Assembly (NCBI GenBank): GCA_022820675.1
Contig: JAJEFC010000015.1
Span: forward strand, 55,085 to 119,084
From: Vicinamibacteria bacterium
GTDB lineage: Bacteria > Acidobacteriota > Vicinamibacteria > Vicinamibacterales > UBA8438
Direction of reading: 5' to 3'
Length of the DNA: 64,000 bases
Position numbers and translations under genes: made by a program. Shown in pieces: positions 53,017 through 59,827 of the stretch. How positions within the stretch are numbered: position 1 is the first letter of the stretch; every line of letters begins with the position of its first letter. The notes below the pieces were generated by a model that was not told the DNA's origin, did not search any database, and saw nothing but the letters and a program-made list of their open reading frames with translations.

Positions 53017-54222
53017 TCACGGTGCAACGACCGCGACTCCCTCTACCTCCAGCAGGGCGCCGTTCGCGAAGAGCGACTGGATGCCGAGCAGGGTCGCGGC
53101 CGGCGCCGTCTCGTCGGGGAAGCCGTGCGCCCGCCGGGCCGCGTCGACGGCCGCGAAGTCGCCCCGGGTGTACTCCGGCATGTAGATGACGACCTTCAGC
53201 AGGTCCTCGGGCCCCGCGCCCGCCGCCTCGAGCCGGCGTCTGAGGTTGCCGTACACCTGGTCGGCCTGCGCCTCGAGCGAGTCGCCGGGCTGGCCCACCT
53301 GGCCCGAGACCTGGACCACCGTGGGGCCGCCCGCGCCGCTCGCGCTCACCACCTGGGTGAAGCCGGTGGCGGGGTCGATGAACTGGCGCTCGACGGGCCC
53401 GCCGTCGGCGCCGACGACGGCGATGCCGTCGATCTCGACCAGGAACTGCTCGGAGGCGAGGGCGGGGATGCCGAGCAGGGTGCTCGCCGGCATGTCGTCG
53501 AGGGCCAGCGCCTCCTCGCGGCCGGCGCGGTACGCGGCGAGGTCCGTCCCGGGATCGAAGTCGACGATGTAGGTGGTGGCCTTGACGAGGTCGGCCAGCG
53601 ACGCCCCAGCCGCCTCGAGCTGCTGCTCGACGCGGCCCCACACCGCCGCCGTCTGCGCCGCGACGCCGTCGCCGCCGCCCACCTGCCCCGCCACGTAGAC
53701 CGTCTTCACGCCGTTCGCGGTCACCGCCACCACCCCGCTGAAGCCGTTCGACGGGTTGAAGCGCTCGATCTCGAGGTCGGTTCCCGGCTCGGCCACCACC
53801 GCGATCGCCTCTATCTCGACCCGCAGCGGCTCCGCGAACAGCTCCCTGACCCCGATCATCGTGCTCGCCGGCCACGCGTCGTCGGGGAAGGTCGCCAGCC
53901 GCACCTCGGCGACCACCGGGTACTGCTCGGGCTCGAAGTCCTTCACGAAGATGCGGATCTTCACCACGTCGGAGGGCGTGGCCCCCGCCTGCTCGAGCCG
54001 CCGCACCACCCCCGCGAACGCCGACTCGACGTGCTCGCGCAGCGTCTCGCCCTGACCGACCTGTCCGGACACGAAGACGGTCTTGACGCCGTCGTGGGTC
54101 GTGGTGACGACCTGCGTGAAGCCGCCCATGGGATCGATGTACTCGACCTGCGCCGCCGCGATGCCCGGCAGCAGGCACGCGATCAGGCCCGCGACGAGGG
54201 GAAGCCTTGTTCTGTACGCCAT
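53017..54222 (-). CDS. secreted triple RidA (YjgF/UK114) domain fusion
   Basis: The 401-residue protein has a signal peptide (1-24) and three RidA-like domains in tandem (about 25-145, 150-275, 280-401). Each begins with a DPMGGFTQVV-type strand and has a VSGQVGQ motif (VFVSGQVGQG, VYVAGQVGGG, VQVSGQVGQP). Each ends with VEIEAIAVV or a close variant (VEIDGIAVV, VEVEGVAVV). RidA trimers hydrolyse reactive enamines using an arginine in a PARS motif. Here the three domains read PAST, PAST and PAAT, so the catalytic arginine is absent from all. One chain could mimic a trimer. Ligand binding without deaminase activity, outside the cytoplasm, is the best inference. ATG 54222 follows ggcatggagagcagacg. 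Confidence 0.88.
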   Translation of the reverse strand: MAYRTRLPLVAGLIACLLPGIAAAQVEYIDPMGGFTQVVTTTHDGVKTVFVSGQVGQGETLREHVESAFAGVVRRLEQAGATPSDVVKIRIFVKDFEPEQYPVVAEVRLATFPDDAWPASTMIGVRELFAEPLRVEIEAIAVVAEPGTDLEIERFNPSNGFSGVVAVTANGVKTVYVAGQVGGGDGVAAQTAAVWGRVEQQLEAAGASLADLVKATTYIVDFDPGTDLAAYRAGREEALALDDMPASTLLGIPALASEQFLVEIDGIAVVGADGGPVERQFIDPATGFTQVVSASGAGGPTVVQVSGQVGQPGDSLEAQADQVYGNLRRRLEAAGAGPEDLLKVVIYMPEYTRGDFAAVDAARRAHGFPDETAPAATLLGIQSLFANGALLEVEGVAVVAP

Positions 54223-54323
54223 CGTCTGCTCTCCATGCCGGCCGCGGGTCCATTCCGTGCGCCGGATCGACGGGATGATACCGCGTCGCTGTCTAATGTG
54301 GCCGGATCGCTTCGAAGGGACGC

Positions 54324-54353
54324 TTGCGGCCTGTTCCCCAAGCGTGGTACAAA
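54324..54353 (+). promoter_or_regulatory. possible sigma-70-type promoter of relB-like gene
   Basis: ttgcgg (54324-54329), an 18-base spacer, tacaaa (54348-54353), then agaagagagagcgcc before the ATG at 54374. The -35 is poor. Confidence 0.3.
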
Positions 54354-54373
54354 CGGACAGAAGAGAGAGCGCC

Positions 54374-54631
54374 ATGGCCAAGACCGCGATGATCCGTGCC
54401 CGGCTCGAGCCCGATCTGAAGCGTGACGCCGAAACGGTCTTCTCGACGCTCGGCTTGTCGCCCACCGAGGCCATCACCCTGTTCTACAAGCAGGTGACGT
54501 TGCACCACGGCCTGCCCTTCGAGGTCAGGATTCCGAACGCCGAGACGCGCGAGGCTCTGGAGCAGGCAGCCCGGAAAGAGAAGCTCACGGAGTACGCCAG
54601 CCTGGATGATCTCAGGGTCGCCGCCGAGTGA
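54374..54631 (+). CDS. RelB/DinJ family antitoxin
   Basis: The 85-residue protein is an antitoxin with an N-terminal ribbon-helix-helix: AMIRARLEPDLKRDAETVFS followed by LGLSPTEAITLFYKQVTLHH. The extended C-terminus IPNAETREALEQAARKEKLT and YASLDDLRVAAE would wrap the toxin. It would bind both its operator and a RelE/YafQ toxin. The toxin gene that should follow starts at the overlapping ATG 54631 but is cut after about a dozen codons, so this antitoxin is an orphan. ATG 54374 is preceded by agaagagagagcgcc. Confidence 0.85.
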   Translation: MAKTAMIRARLEPDLKRDAETVFSTLGLSPTEAITLFYKQVTLHHGLPFEVRIPNAETREALEQAARKEKLTEYASLDDLRVAAE

Positions 54632-54670
54632 TGCGCCTGCTCACCACGAAGCGATTCGAGAGAGATCGTC
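54631..54670 (+). pseudogene. YafQ/RelE-type toxin, only the first codons remain
   Basis: The ATG overlaps the stop of the antitoxin and the frame begins MRLLTTKRFERD, typical for YafQ-like toxins, which continue with a basic helix. After that the sequence is unrelated and soon reaches foreign fragments at 54710. The toxin has therefore been lost by rearrangement. Confidence 0.5.
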
Positions 54671-54709
54671 GTGCGCGAGGTCGACCAGGTCGGTACGGTA
54701 CGCGAGAGG

Positions 54710-54804
54710 CTACGCGTTCACCCGCAACGCCTCGGTCGGCTCCAACCGGAGCGCCCTCAGGAGGGCGGTCACCACCTGGGTGAAGCCGGCGGCCGGATCG
54801 ATGC
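54710..54804 (-). pseudogene. scrap of RidA and permease coding sequence
   Basis: In one minus-strand frame this reads GIDPAAGFTQVVTA followed by LLRALRLEPTEALRVNA and a stop. The first piece matches the start of RidA domain three at 53017-54222 at DNA level (caccacctgggtgaagccgg is identical on the plus strand). The second piece resembles the last residues of MacB/FtsX-type permeases. It is not a gene and marks a recombination joint after the lost toxin. Confidence 0.5.
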
Positions 54805-54805
54805 C

Positions 54806-55219
54806 TCACGTCTCCGGGTCCGGCTTCCCGTCGAGCCACTCGATGAACTGCCGCGGCGACACCAGTCGAATGCCTGCGTACTCGCGGAGCACGAGCAGAT
54901 CCCGATCGCCCGTCGCGATTCGTTCGGCCCCGGCGGAGAGCGCCGTGGCCAGAACGAGATCGTCATCCGGGTCACGGCAGACAGGTGCGGGCAGCGGCGC
55001 CGGGTCGACCAGTCCGACCTGGTTGCGGAAGGCCTGCAGGAATGCCCTGGCTGACGGAGTGACGACGAACTTGCGGCGTAGCGTCGACTCGAGCTCGTCG
55101 AGCAGGGCCGGCGACGACGCCAGTAGACGCCGTCTGACCGCGCGCCGGAAACACTCGTGGCACAGTCCGTTCGTCAGCAGGGCGGCGACGATGACGTTCG
55201 TGTCGAAGACGACGATCAC
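54806..55219 (-). CDS. PIN-domain toxin (COG1569-like)
   Basis: The 137-residue ribonuclease has all acidic positions of a PIN fold: MIVVFDTNVIVAALL (first Asp), SPALLDELESTLRR (Glu), CRDPDDDLVLATALSAG (Asp cluster) and IATGDRDLLVL (final Asp). It is encoded after its antitoxin with a four-base overlap. When free it would cleave RNA and stop growth. The length is normal for this PIN subgroup, in contrast to the truncated VapC-like fragment at 1369. Its 3' end runs directly into the recombination scrap at 54710-54804. Confidence 0.88.
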   Translation of the reverse strand: MIVVFDTNVIVAALLTNGLCHECFRRAVRRRLLASSPALLDELESTLRRKFVVTPSARAFLQAFRNQVGLVDPAPLPAPVCRDPDDDLVLATALSAGAERIATGDRDLLVLREYAGIRLVSPRQFIEWLDGKPDPET

Positions 55220-55434
55220 GACTCGGTCTCGAAGACATCCTCGTCGGTGTAGATTCCCTGCGTTCGAGCCTGCGGCATCAGATCGGCGCGCGCCGCCTCG
55301 AACGCCCCGAGCAGCTCCTCGGCGTCGAGCGCCCGGCGCACGTACTGACTGAGGGTGAGCTTCTCGGCGCGGGCCCGCGCCTCCAACCGGCGCCGCGAGC
55401 CCTTGGGCACGCGGATCGTGATGACTTCGTGCAT
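55216..55434 (-). CDS. ribbon-helix-helix antitoxin for the PIN toxin
   Basis: The 72-residue protein starts MHEVITIRVPKGSRRRLEAR, a ribbon-helix-helix strand and helix, continues LTLSQYVRRALDAEELLGAF and ends with an acidic tail YTDEDVFETES. It precedes and overlaps the PIN toxin gene by four bases, the standard order for such pairs. It should repress its own promoter and neutralise the toxin by its tail. Confidence 0.82.
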   Translation of the reverse strand: MHEVITIRVPKGSRRRLEARARAEKLTLSQYVRRALDAEELLGAFEAARADLMPQARTQGIYTDEDVFETES

Positions 55435-55606
55435 TGGTATGACCCTGTCATACGCGAGGCCGGAGCGTCAAGTGCGGCCGGACCCGTGGCAAAGGCGGGG
55501 CTATGGACAGTGATCGATCTAAAGTTGCCAACTGCAGCCGAAATGCAACCCGTCTTTCCGCGGCTTCCGCGCTTGGCACGTGGCAAGGTAATTCACGTCA
55601 CCGTCC

Positions 55607-55700
55607 CTATGCGTTGCGGATCGTGGCGAGCGGGTCGATCCGGGCCGCCCGGCGCGCCGGGAGCCGGCAGGCGAGCAGGCCGACGGGCAAGCGCCGGCTC
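55607..55700 (-). pseudogene. C-terminal scrap of a MacB/FtsX-type permease
   Basis: The frame reads LLACRLPARRAARIDPLATI then RNA and a stop. This matches the invariant end of Acidobacterial MacB-like permeases (ARRAAR-x-DP-x-x-x-LR). Nothing upstream on this strand continues the gene. The remaining bases between 55435 and 55876 show no gene. Confidence 0.55.
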
Positions 55701-55876
55701 ACGCGAAGGGATTCGCACGACAGTGGGCGCGAGTGACCGGAATGCGTGCTTTTTCGACCTCGTCGTGAACGATATTGCAGGTAATGCGAGCATCGCCGGG
55801 TGGAATCTCGGGCCGGCTGGTCGCCTGCGCGGGTCGCGAGTCGGACGCCGGAGCCGGAATCCGGCCCGAGGTGACG

Positions 55877-56710
55877 ATGAGGGAGATGCTCGGTACGGCG
55901 CTGTCCCTCGTCGGCCTGCTGGCGCTCGGGTGGCTCGCCCTCGTCGCGCTGCTCGCGCTTCAGGAGCGCCGCCTCATCTTCTTTCCGACCCGGATCCTGG
56001 CCGGCGAGCCGGCCGACCTCGGGCTCCGCGCCGAGGAGCTGTCCCTCACGGCGGCGGACGGCGTGACCCTCCACGGCTGGTGGATCGAGGGGCCGGGCGA
56101 CCGGGTGCTCATCTGGTACCACGGCAACGCCGGGAACGTGGGCGACCGGCTGCACAACGCGCGCTGGTTCGTGGAGCGGCTCGGCGTCGACGTGGTGCTG
56201 GTCTACTACCGCGGCTACGGGCGGAGCGGTGGGAGGCCGGACGAGGCCGGCGTCTATCTCGACGGCCTCGCCGTCTACGACGCGGTGGCGGCCCGATCGG
56301 TGCGGTCGGACGACGTCGTCCTGTTCGGCCGGTCGCTCGGCGGGGCGGTGGCCATCGAGACGGCGCTGCGGCGTCCGGCGGGCGCCCTCGTGCTCGAGTC
56401 GGTCTTCCGCTCGGTACGGTCGCTGGCCCGCGAGCACTACTGGTTCGTCCCGAGCGCGGTGATCAGGACGCGGATGGACAACGAGTCGAAGATCGCGCGC
56501 GTCGACGTGCCGACCCTCGTGCTGCACGGCGACCGCGACACCATCGTCCCGATCTCGCACGGCCGGCGCCTGTTCGAGCTGGCCCCCCGCCCCGTGGCCT
56601 TCCACATCATCGAGGGCGCCGGGCACAACGACACGTGGCTCGTCGGAGGCAGGCCCTACGCCGATGCGTGGAGCGCATTCCTGGGAGATACCGGCGGCTC
56701 GTCCGGGTGA
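55877..56710 (+). CDS. alpha/beta hydrolase with N-terminal membrane anchor
   Basis: The 277-residue protein has one hydrophobic helix (LSLVGLLALGWLALVALLAL, about 9-28), then FFPTR and an alpha/beta hydrolase domain. YHGNAGN (81-87) forms the oxyanion region, GRSLGG (151-156) carries the nucleophile S153, HGDRDTIVP supplies the Asp (D221) and GAGHND the His (H250). This is the BEM46/YhfR-like family of membrane-bound serine hydrolases; natural substrates are esters or thioesters and are unknown here. ATG 55877 is preceded by ccgaggtgacg. The gene converges on the secreted-protein gene at 56778 with 67 bases between. Confidence 0.88.
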   Translation: MREMLGTALSLVGLLALGWLALVALLALQERRLIFFPTRILAGEPADLGLRAEELSLTAADGVTLHGWWIEGPGDRVLIWYHGNAGNVGDRLHNARWFVERLGVDVVLVYYRGYGRSGGRPDEAGVYLDGLAVYDAVAARSVRSDDVVLFGRSLGGAVAIETALRRPAGALVLESVFRSVRSLAREHYWFVPSAVIRTRMDNESKIARVDVPTLVLHGDRDTIVPISHGRRLFELAPRPVAFHIIEGAGHNDTWLVGGRPYADAWSAFLGDTGGSSG

Positions 56711-56777
56711 CGGGGCGCCGCCGTGGCACAGCCATCGGCGAGGAGGGCGCGCTGATGCGAACTCCTGCGCGCAAACC

Positions 56778-57617
56778 TCAGTCGGGCCTGTCGCCCGAGG
56801 AGCCGGCCGGGTACGTCGGCGGCGTCGCGATGGCCGTGCCGTCGCGGCCCGAGCCGTCGAGCGCGCCGGGCTGCAGGAAGCCCTCCTCGGCGTCCCGGTT
56901 GTTGTCGGTGCAGGCGTACTCCATGAGCTCCCAGTCCGGCGGGGCGAGGGGCATGACCCAGCCCGTCGTCCACGGCTCGGTGTAGAACTTCGGGTCGTCG
57001 ATGGTCGCCTCGTACCACAGCTCGTTGGCGCTGATGCGGCGCCAGCGCTCGATGACGTGCAGCTCGTCGCTGTGTCGGTTGCCGTGCGAGTCGAGCCACG
57101 TGTCGCCCGACAGGTTGACGGTGTCGATGACCAGGGTGTCGCCTTCCCATCGGCCGACGGAGGCGCCCATCAGGGTGGTGGGCCAGGTGGGCCGGTGCTC
57201 CCTTCCGTCGGTCCAGATGACGCGGAAGTTGTGCATGTACTCGTAGAGGAACAGCACGCGGTCGGGGAGCTGGATGATCTCCATGGGATAGGGCGAGCTG
57301 TTCATCCGCGGTATGCCCGGGAAGTGGCAGTAGCTCGTCGGGTCGATCAGGTCGGCCACGTCGTTGAACGCCTTCAGCCCCTCCTCGGTGAAGGGGAGGG
57401 GCTCTATCGGCGCCGACGTGTTGGGGTGCGTCCCCTTGTTCCAGAAGCCGGAGAGGTCGGCCCGGCCGTCCGGCGTGCGCGGAATCGGGGTGCCGTCACC
57501 CGGCGGCTGCTCGGTCAGCACCGGCGTGCTCTGCCCGGCGGCGACGCCGGCGGAAAGGCCGAGCGCTCCCATCGCGAGCGCCGCGAAGAAGACGAACGAA
57601 CCGGTTCTGCTACTCAT
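56778..57617 (-). CDS. secreted hypothetical protein (family of 1-854 and 47178)
   Basis: The 279-residue protein has a signal peptide (1-28, AGVAAGQSTP). It has PDGRADLSGFWNKGTHPNTS, then MEIIQLPDRVLFLYEYMHNF, GASVGRWEGDTLVIDTVNLS and LHVIERWRRISANELWYEAT, closing near YACTDNNRDAEEG. These blocks align in order with the other two family members but the sequence is more distant and shorter. No function is known. The start ATG 57617 follows ccggagggagatcgccc. Two dispersed repeats (R1 and R2) and a MITE-like element fill the 500 bases upstream. Confidence 0.8.
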   Translation of the reverse strand: MSSRTGSFVFFAALAMGALGLSAGVAAGQSTPVLTEQPPGDGTPIPRTPDGRADLSGFWNKGTHPNTSAPIEPLPFTEEGLKAFNDVADLIDPTSYCHFPGIPRMNSSPYPMEIIQLPDRVLFLYEYMHNFRVIWTDGREHRPTWPTTLMGASVGRWEGDTLVIDTVNLSGDTWLDSHGNRHSDELHVIERWRRISANELWYEATIDDPKFYTEPWTTGWVMPLAPPDWELMEYACTDNNRDAEEGFLQPGALDGSGRDGTAIATPPTYPAGSSGDRPD

Positions 57618-57642
57618 GGGCGATCTCCCTCCGGCTCCGGGT

Positions 57643-57751
57643 AGCCCGCCAATCGTCGCCGAACGCGACCGCAAGGTCGCGCTACGGCCTCCGCCTGGCG
57701 CCCAATCGACCCGCCAGGAGTCCGCGCCCTTCCACGGCGCAGACTCCCGGC
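57643..57751 (+). repeat. dispersed intergenic repeat R1, copy with inserted hairpin
   Basis: It starts agcccgccaatcgtcgcc, then carries an extra segment with gcgacc-gcaa-ggtcgc, and ends in gagtccgcgcccttccacgg and its pairing arm cggcgcagactc. It lies 26 bases before the start codon of the gene at 56778-57617. Confidence 0.75.
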
Positions 57752-57780
57752 GCGGCCAGCGGTGCGTCACGTCCCAATCC

Positions 57781-57848
57781 TGGGACACGGGCATGGGTTT
57801 CCCGCGCGCAATCGTTGACGAATCACGGCACCCATGCCCGAACATTCA
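57781..57848 (-). repeat. dispersed intergenic repeat R2, copy 2 (inverted)
   Basis: On the minus strand it reads gaatgttcgggcatgggtgc and then cgtgattcgtcaacgattgc, matching 42132-42198 with few substitutions. Confidence 0.75.
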
Positions 57849-58006
57849 GTCATGACGCAGCGCGGGTGGTGTGTCCGCGAAATGGCCTTACGTGGCCCCG
57901 CCGTGGTCGAAAACACCGGGAAGCCCCCGGCTTTCGGGCGCCAACCGAGGGCAGCCGCGTCTGGCCCCCGGAAGCTGAACTGCAAGGTCACTCCAGTGCC
58001 ACGCCA

Positions 58007-58118
58007 CTAGTGGGCTGTCCCGGAACCAACTTGCCCACGCCTCGCCCGATTCGCATCGACAACTTCCGGCGAAACGAGGAGTGGGCATGGACAGCCTTTC
58101 TCGAGGACAGTCCACTAG
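58007..58118. mobile_element. 112-bp MITE-like element
   Basis: The ends are inverted repeats: ctagtgggctgtcc on the left and, inverted, ctagtggactgtcc on the right, with one mismatch in 14. Each end carries the palindromic word ctag, a known target of IS5-type transposases. The inside has no gene. The right end supplies the TAG stop codon of the DUF6152 gene, so insertion there probably replaced the original gene end. A transposase acting on it is not in this window. Confidence 0.6.
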
Positions 58119-58540
58119 CGACCTTGCGGCGGCCCGGCGGCCGGGCCGCCGTCGGGGGCCGCCGCGTACACGGTCCGCCCGCCGAACACCCACGTCCGGC
58201 CGTTGCAGACGGTGCGGCCGTTGCGCGCCTGGAAGCCGTAGATCGTGATGGGCTTGCCGACCTCGACGGAGTCCTTCGTCCAGCCCCGGCGCGTGAGGTT
58301 GTTCGGGTTGTCGCCCTCGCACTCCCAGGCCGCGACCTGCCCGTCGGGCCCGGCCACGTCCAGGTAGACCCAGATGTGTGGGTTCTGCCACTCCACCCTG
58401 GTGACGGTGCCCTCCAGGGTCACCGGCCGGTCGGCGTCGAACTGCGCGGCGAAGGAATGATGCCCGGTCGCGGGCGGGGCCGCCGCGAGCATCGCGATGG
58501 TGACGGCGGTGACGGCGGCGATAACCGATGGCGCTCGCAT
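58115..58540 (-). CDS. DUF6152 family secreted protein
   Basis: The 141-residue protein has a signal peptide ending PPATGHHSF. HHSFAAQFDADRPVTLEGTV and TRVEWQNPHIWVYLDV are the family signature. VAAWECEGDNPNNLTRRGWT and ITIYGFQARNG follow. DUF6152 proteins are periplasmic, found in many Acidobacteria and Proteobacteria, with no known role; the histidine pair after the signal is conserved. The last residues (PDGGPAAGPPQGR) are low-complexity and the stop lies inside the MITE-like element at 58007-58118, so the natural C-terminus may have been cut. ATG 58540 has gaaggaggttcccc. It is 13 bases after the hydrolase gene 58554 and surely co-transcribed with it. Confidence 0.88.
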   Translation of the reverse strand: MRAPSVIAAVTAVTIAMLAAAPPATGHHSFAAQFDADRPVTLEGTVTRVEWQNPHIWVYLDVAGPDGQVAAWECEGDNPNNLTRRGWTKDSVEVGKPITIYGFQARNGRTVCNGRTWVFGGRTVYAAAPDGGPAAGPPQGR

Positions 58541-58553
58541 GGGGAACCTCCTT

Positions 58554-59744
58554 CTACTGTTTCACGGCGGCGACGGCGGCGGCCGAGAGCTGCGCCGTCG
58601 TGCCGCCGGGGGTCCAGATGTTGGACGGGATCTGTCGCCCGGTGCGCGTCCACACCAGATCGAGGCTCGGGACGACCACCACGATCTGGCCGCTGTTGCC
58701 CCAGGCGGCCACGGCGTCGGGCGGCGTCCCCGGCAGCAGCGGCTGGCGCACGTAGTCCGACTCGCGGTAGGTGAGGTACCAGTCACCCGAGTTGAGGTGC
58801 CAGAACAGGCCGTAGGACGGGTTCGCCTTCGGGGCCGGGGCGGTGCGGAGCTGTGCGATGTAGTCGGCCGCCAGGTAGCGCTGCCCTTTCCACAGGCCGT
58901 CGTTCAGCAGCACCTGCCCGATCTTGGCGAGGTCGCGGGGGCGCATGCGGATGCTCTGGTACCCGAGCAGCCGCTCGTCGGTGTGGATCTCCACCCAGTA
59001 GGCGCCCTCCATGCCGAGCGGCTCGAAGAGCTCCCGGCGGGTCAGGTCGGGCAGGCTCAGGCCGGTGGCGCGCTCCAGCGCGGTGAAGAGCACCCGGTAG
59101 GCGGCGTTGTGGTAGATGAAGTAGTCGTCGGGCGCGTGGGTCATGCCCCGCGCGAGCACCGCCTCGAGCTGGCTGCGCCCCGCCTCGCGGTCCTCGCGAT
59201 CGAGGGCCGGCCACTGGGCGAGCCCCGACGTCATCGCCATCACGTTGCGGAACGTCATGAGGTCGCGGGTCTGGCCGGCCAGCTCCGGCACGAAGTCGAC
59301 GAGGGGCTGGTCGAGCGACTCGATCTCGCCGCGCGCCAGCACGCGGCCCACGAGGAGCGCGAACGCCCCCTTGGTCCCCGAGTAGGTCTGCTGCACGTCG
59401 TCGGGGCCGCGGTCGTTCCAGTAGCGCTCGAAGACGAGGCGGCCGTGGCGGATGACGAGGAGGGAGTCGGCGTGCGTCGTCTCCGCGAGGTCGGCGAGCC
59501 GCTCGAGGCCGGCGGGGTCGAAGCCTGCCTCGGCGGCGTCTCCGGTCGGCCACGGGGCGGTGTCGGGTCCCGGCCACGGCTCGGTGCCGACCTGCCGGCT
59601 CGGGGGCTGAGCGGCGGCGGTGACGGCCGCCAGCGCCACCGCCGCCGTCGCCAGCGACAGGAGCCCGTGGGAACCGCCCCGCCGCGCTCGGCCGGCGCCG
59701 CGTCGAGGGTCGACGGCGTGTCTGGTCGGACTCGTGGTCTTCAT
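58554..59744 (-). CDS. serine hydrolase of the beta-lactamase/DD-peptidase fold
   Basis: The 396-residue secreted enzyme has the active site SGTK (S122, K125), YHN (211-213) and WGNSG near the end in place of KTG. A signal peptide follows a basic N-terminus (LLSLATAAVALAAVTAAAQ, about 28-46). Class C-like members of this family act as esterases, peptidases or beta-lactamases; the sequence does not decide. The N-terminal region AEAGFDPAGLERLADLAETT and LLVIRHGRLVFERYW is typical. The DUF6152 gene follows 13 bases downstream in the same transcript. The start ATG 59744 lies 84 bases from the divergent DapA-like gene. Confidence 0.87.
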   Translation of the reverse strand: MKTTSPTRHAVDPRRGAGRARRGGSHGLLSLATAAVALAAVTAAAQPPSRQVGTEPWPGPDTAPWPTGDAAEAGFDPAGLERLADLAETTHADSLLVIRHGRLVFERYWNDRGPDDVQQTYSGTKGAFALLVGRVLARGEIESLDQPLVDFVPELAGQTRDLMTFRNVMAMTSGLAQWPALDREDREAGRSQLEAVLARGMTHAPDDYFIYHNAAYRVLFTALERATGLSLPDLTRRELFEPLGMEGAYWVEIHTDERLLGYQSIRMRPRDLAKIGQVLLNDGLWKGQRYLAADYIAQLRTAPAPKANPSYGLFWHLNSGDWYLTYRESDYVRQPLLPGTPPDAVAAWGNSGQIVVVVPSLDLVWTRTGRQIPSNIWTPGGTTAQLSAAAVAAVKQ

Positions 59745-59827
59745 GATTCGATGTAGAGTAGCACCAAAAGGCGGAGTTCAGCGGGCCTTGCGGCACGCGC
59801 GAGGCGGACAGCGAGGGGAGGACGGCA

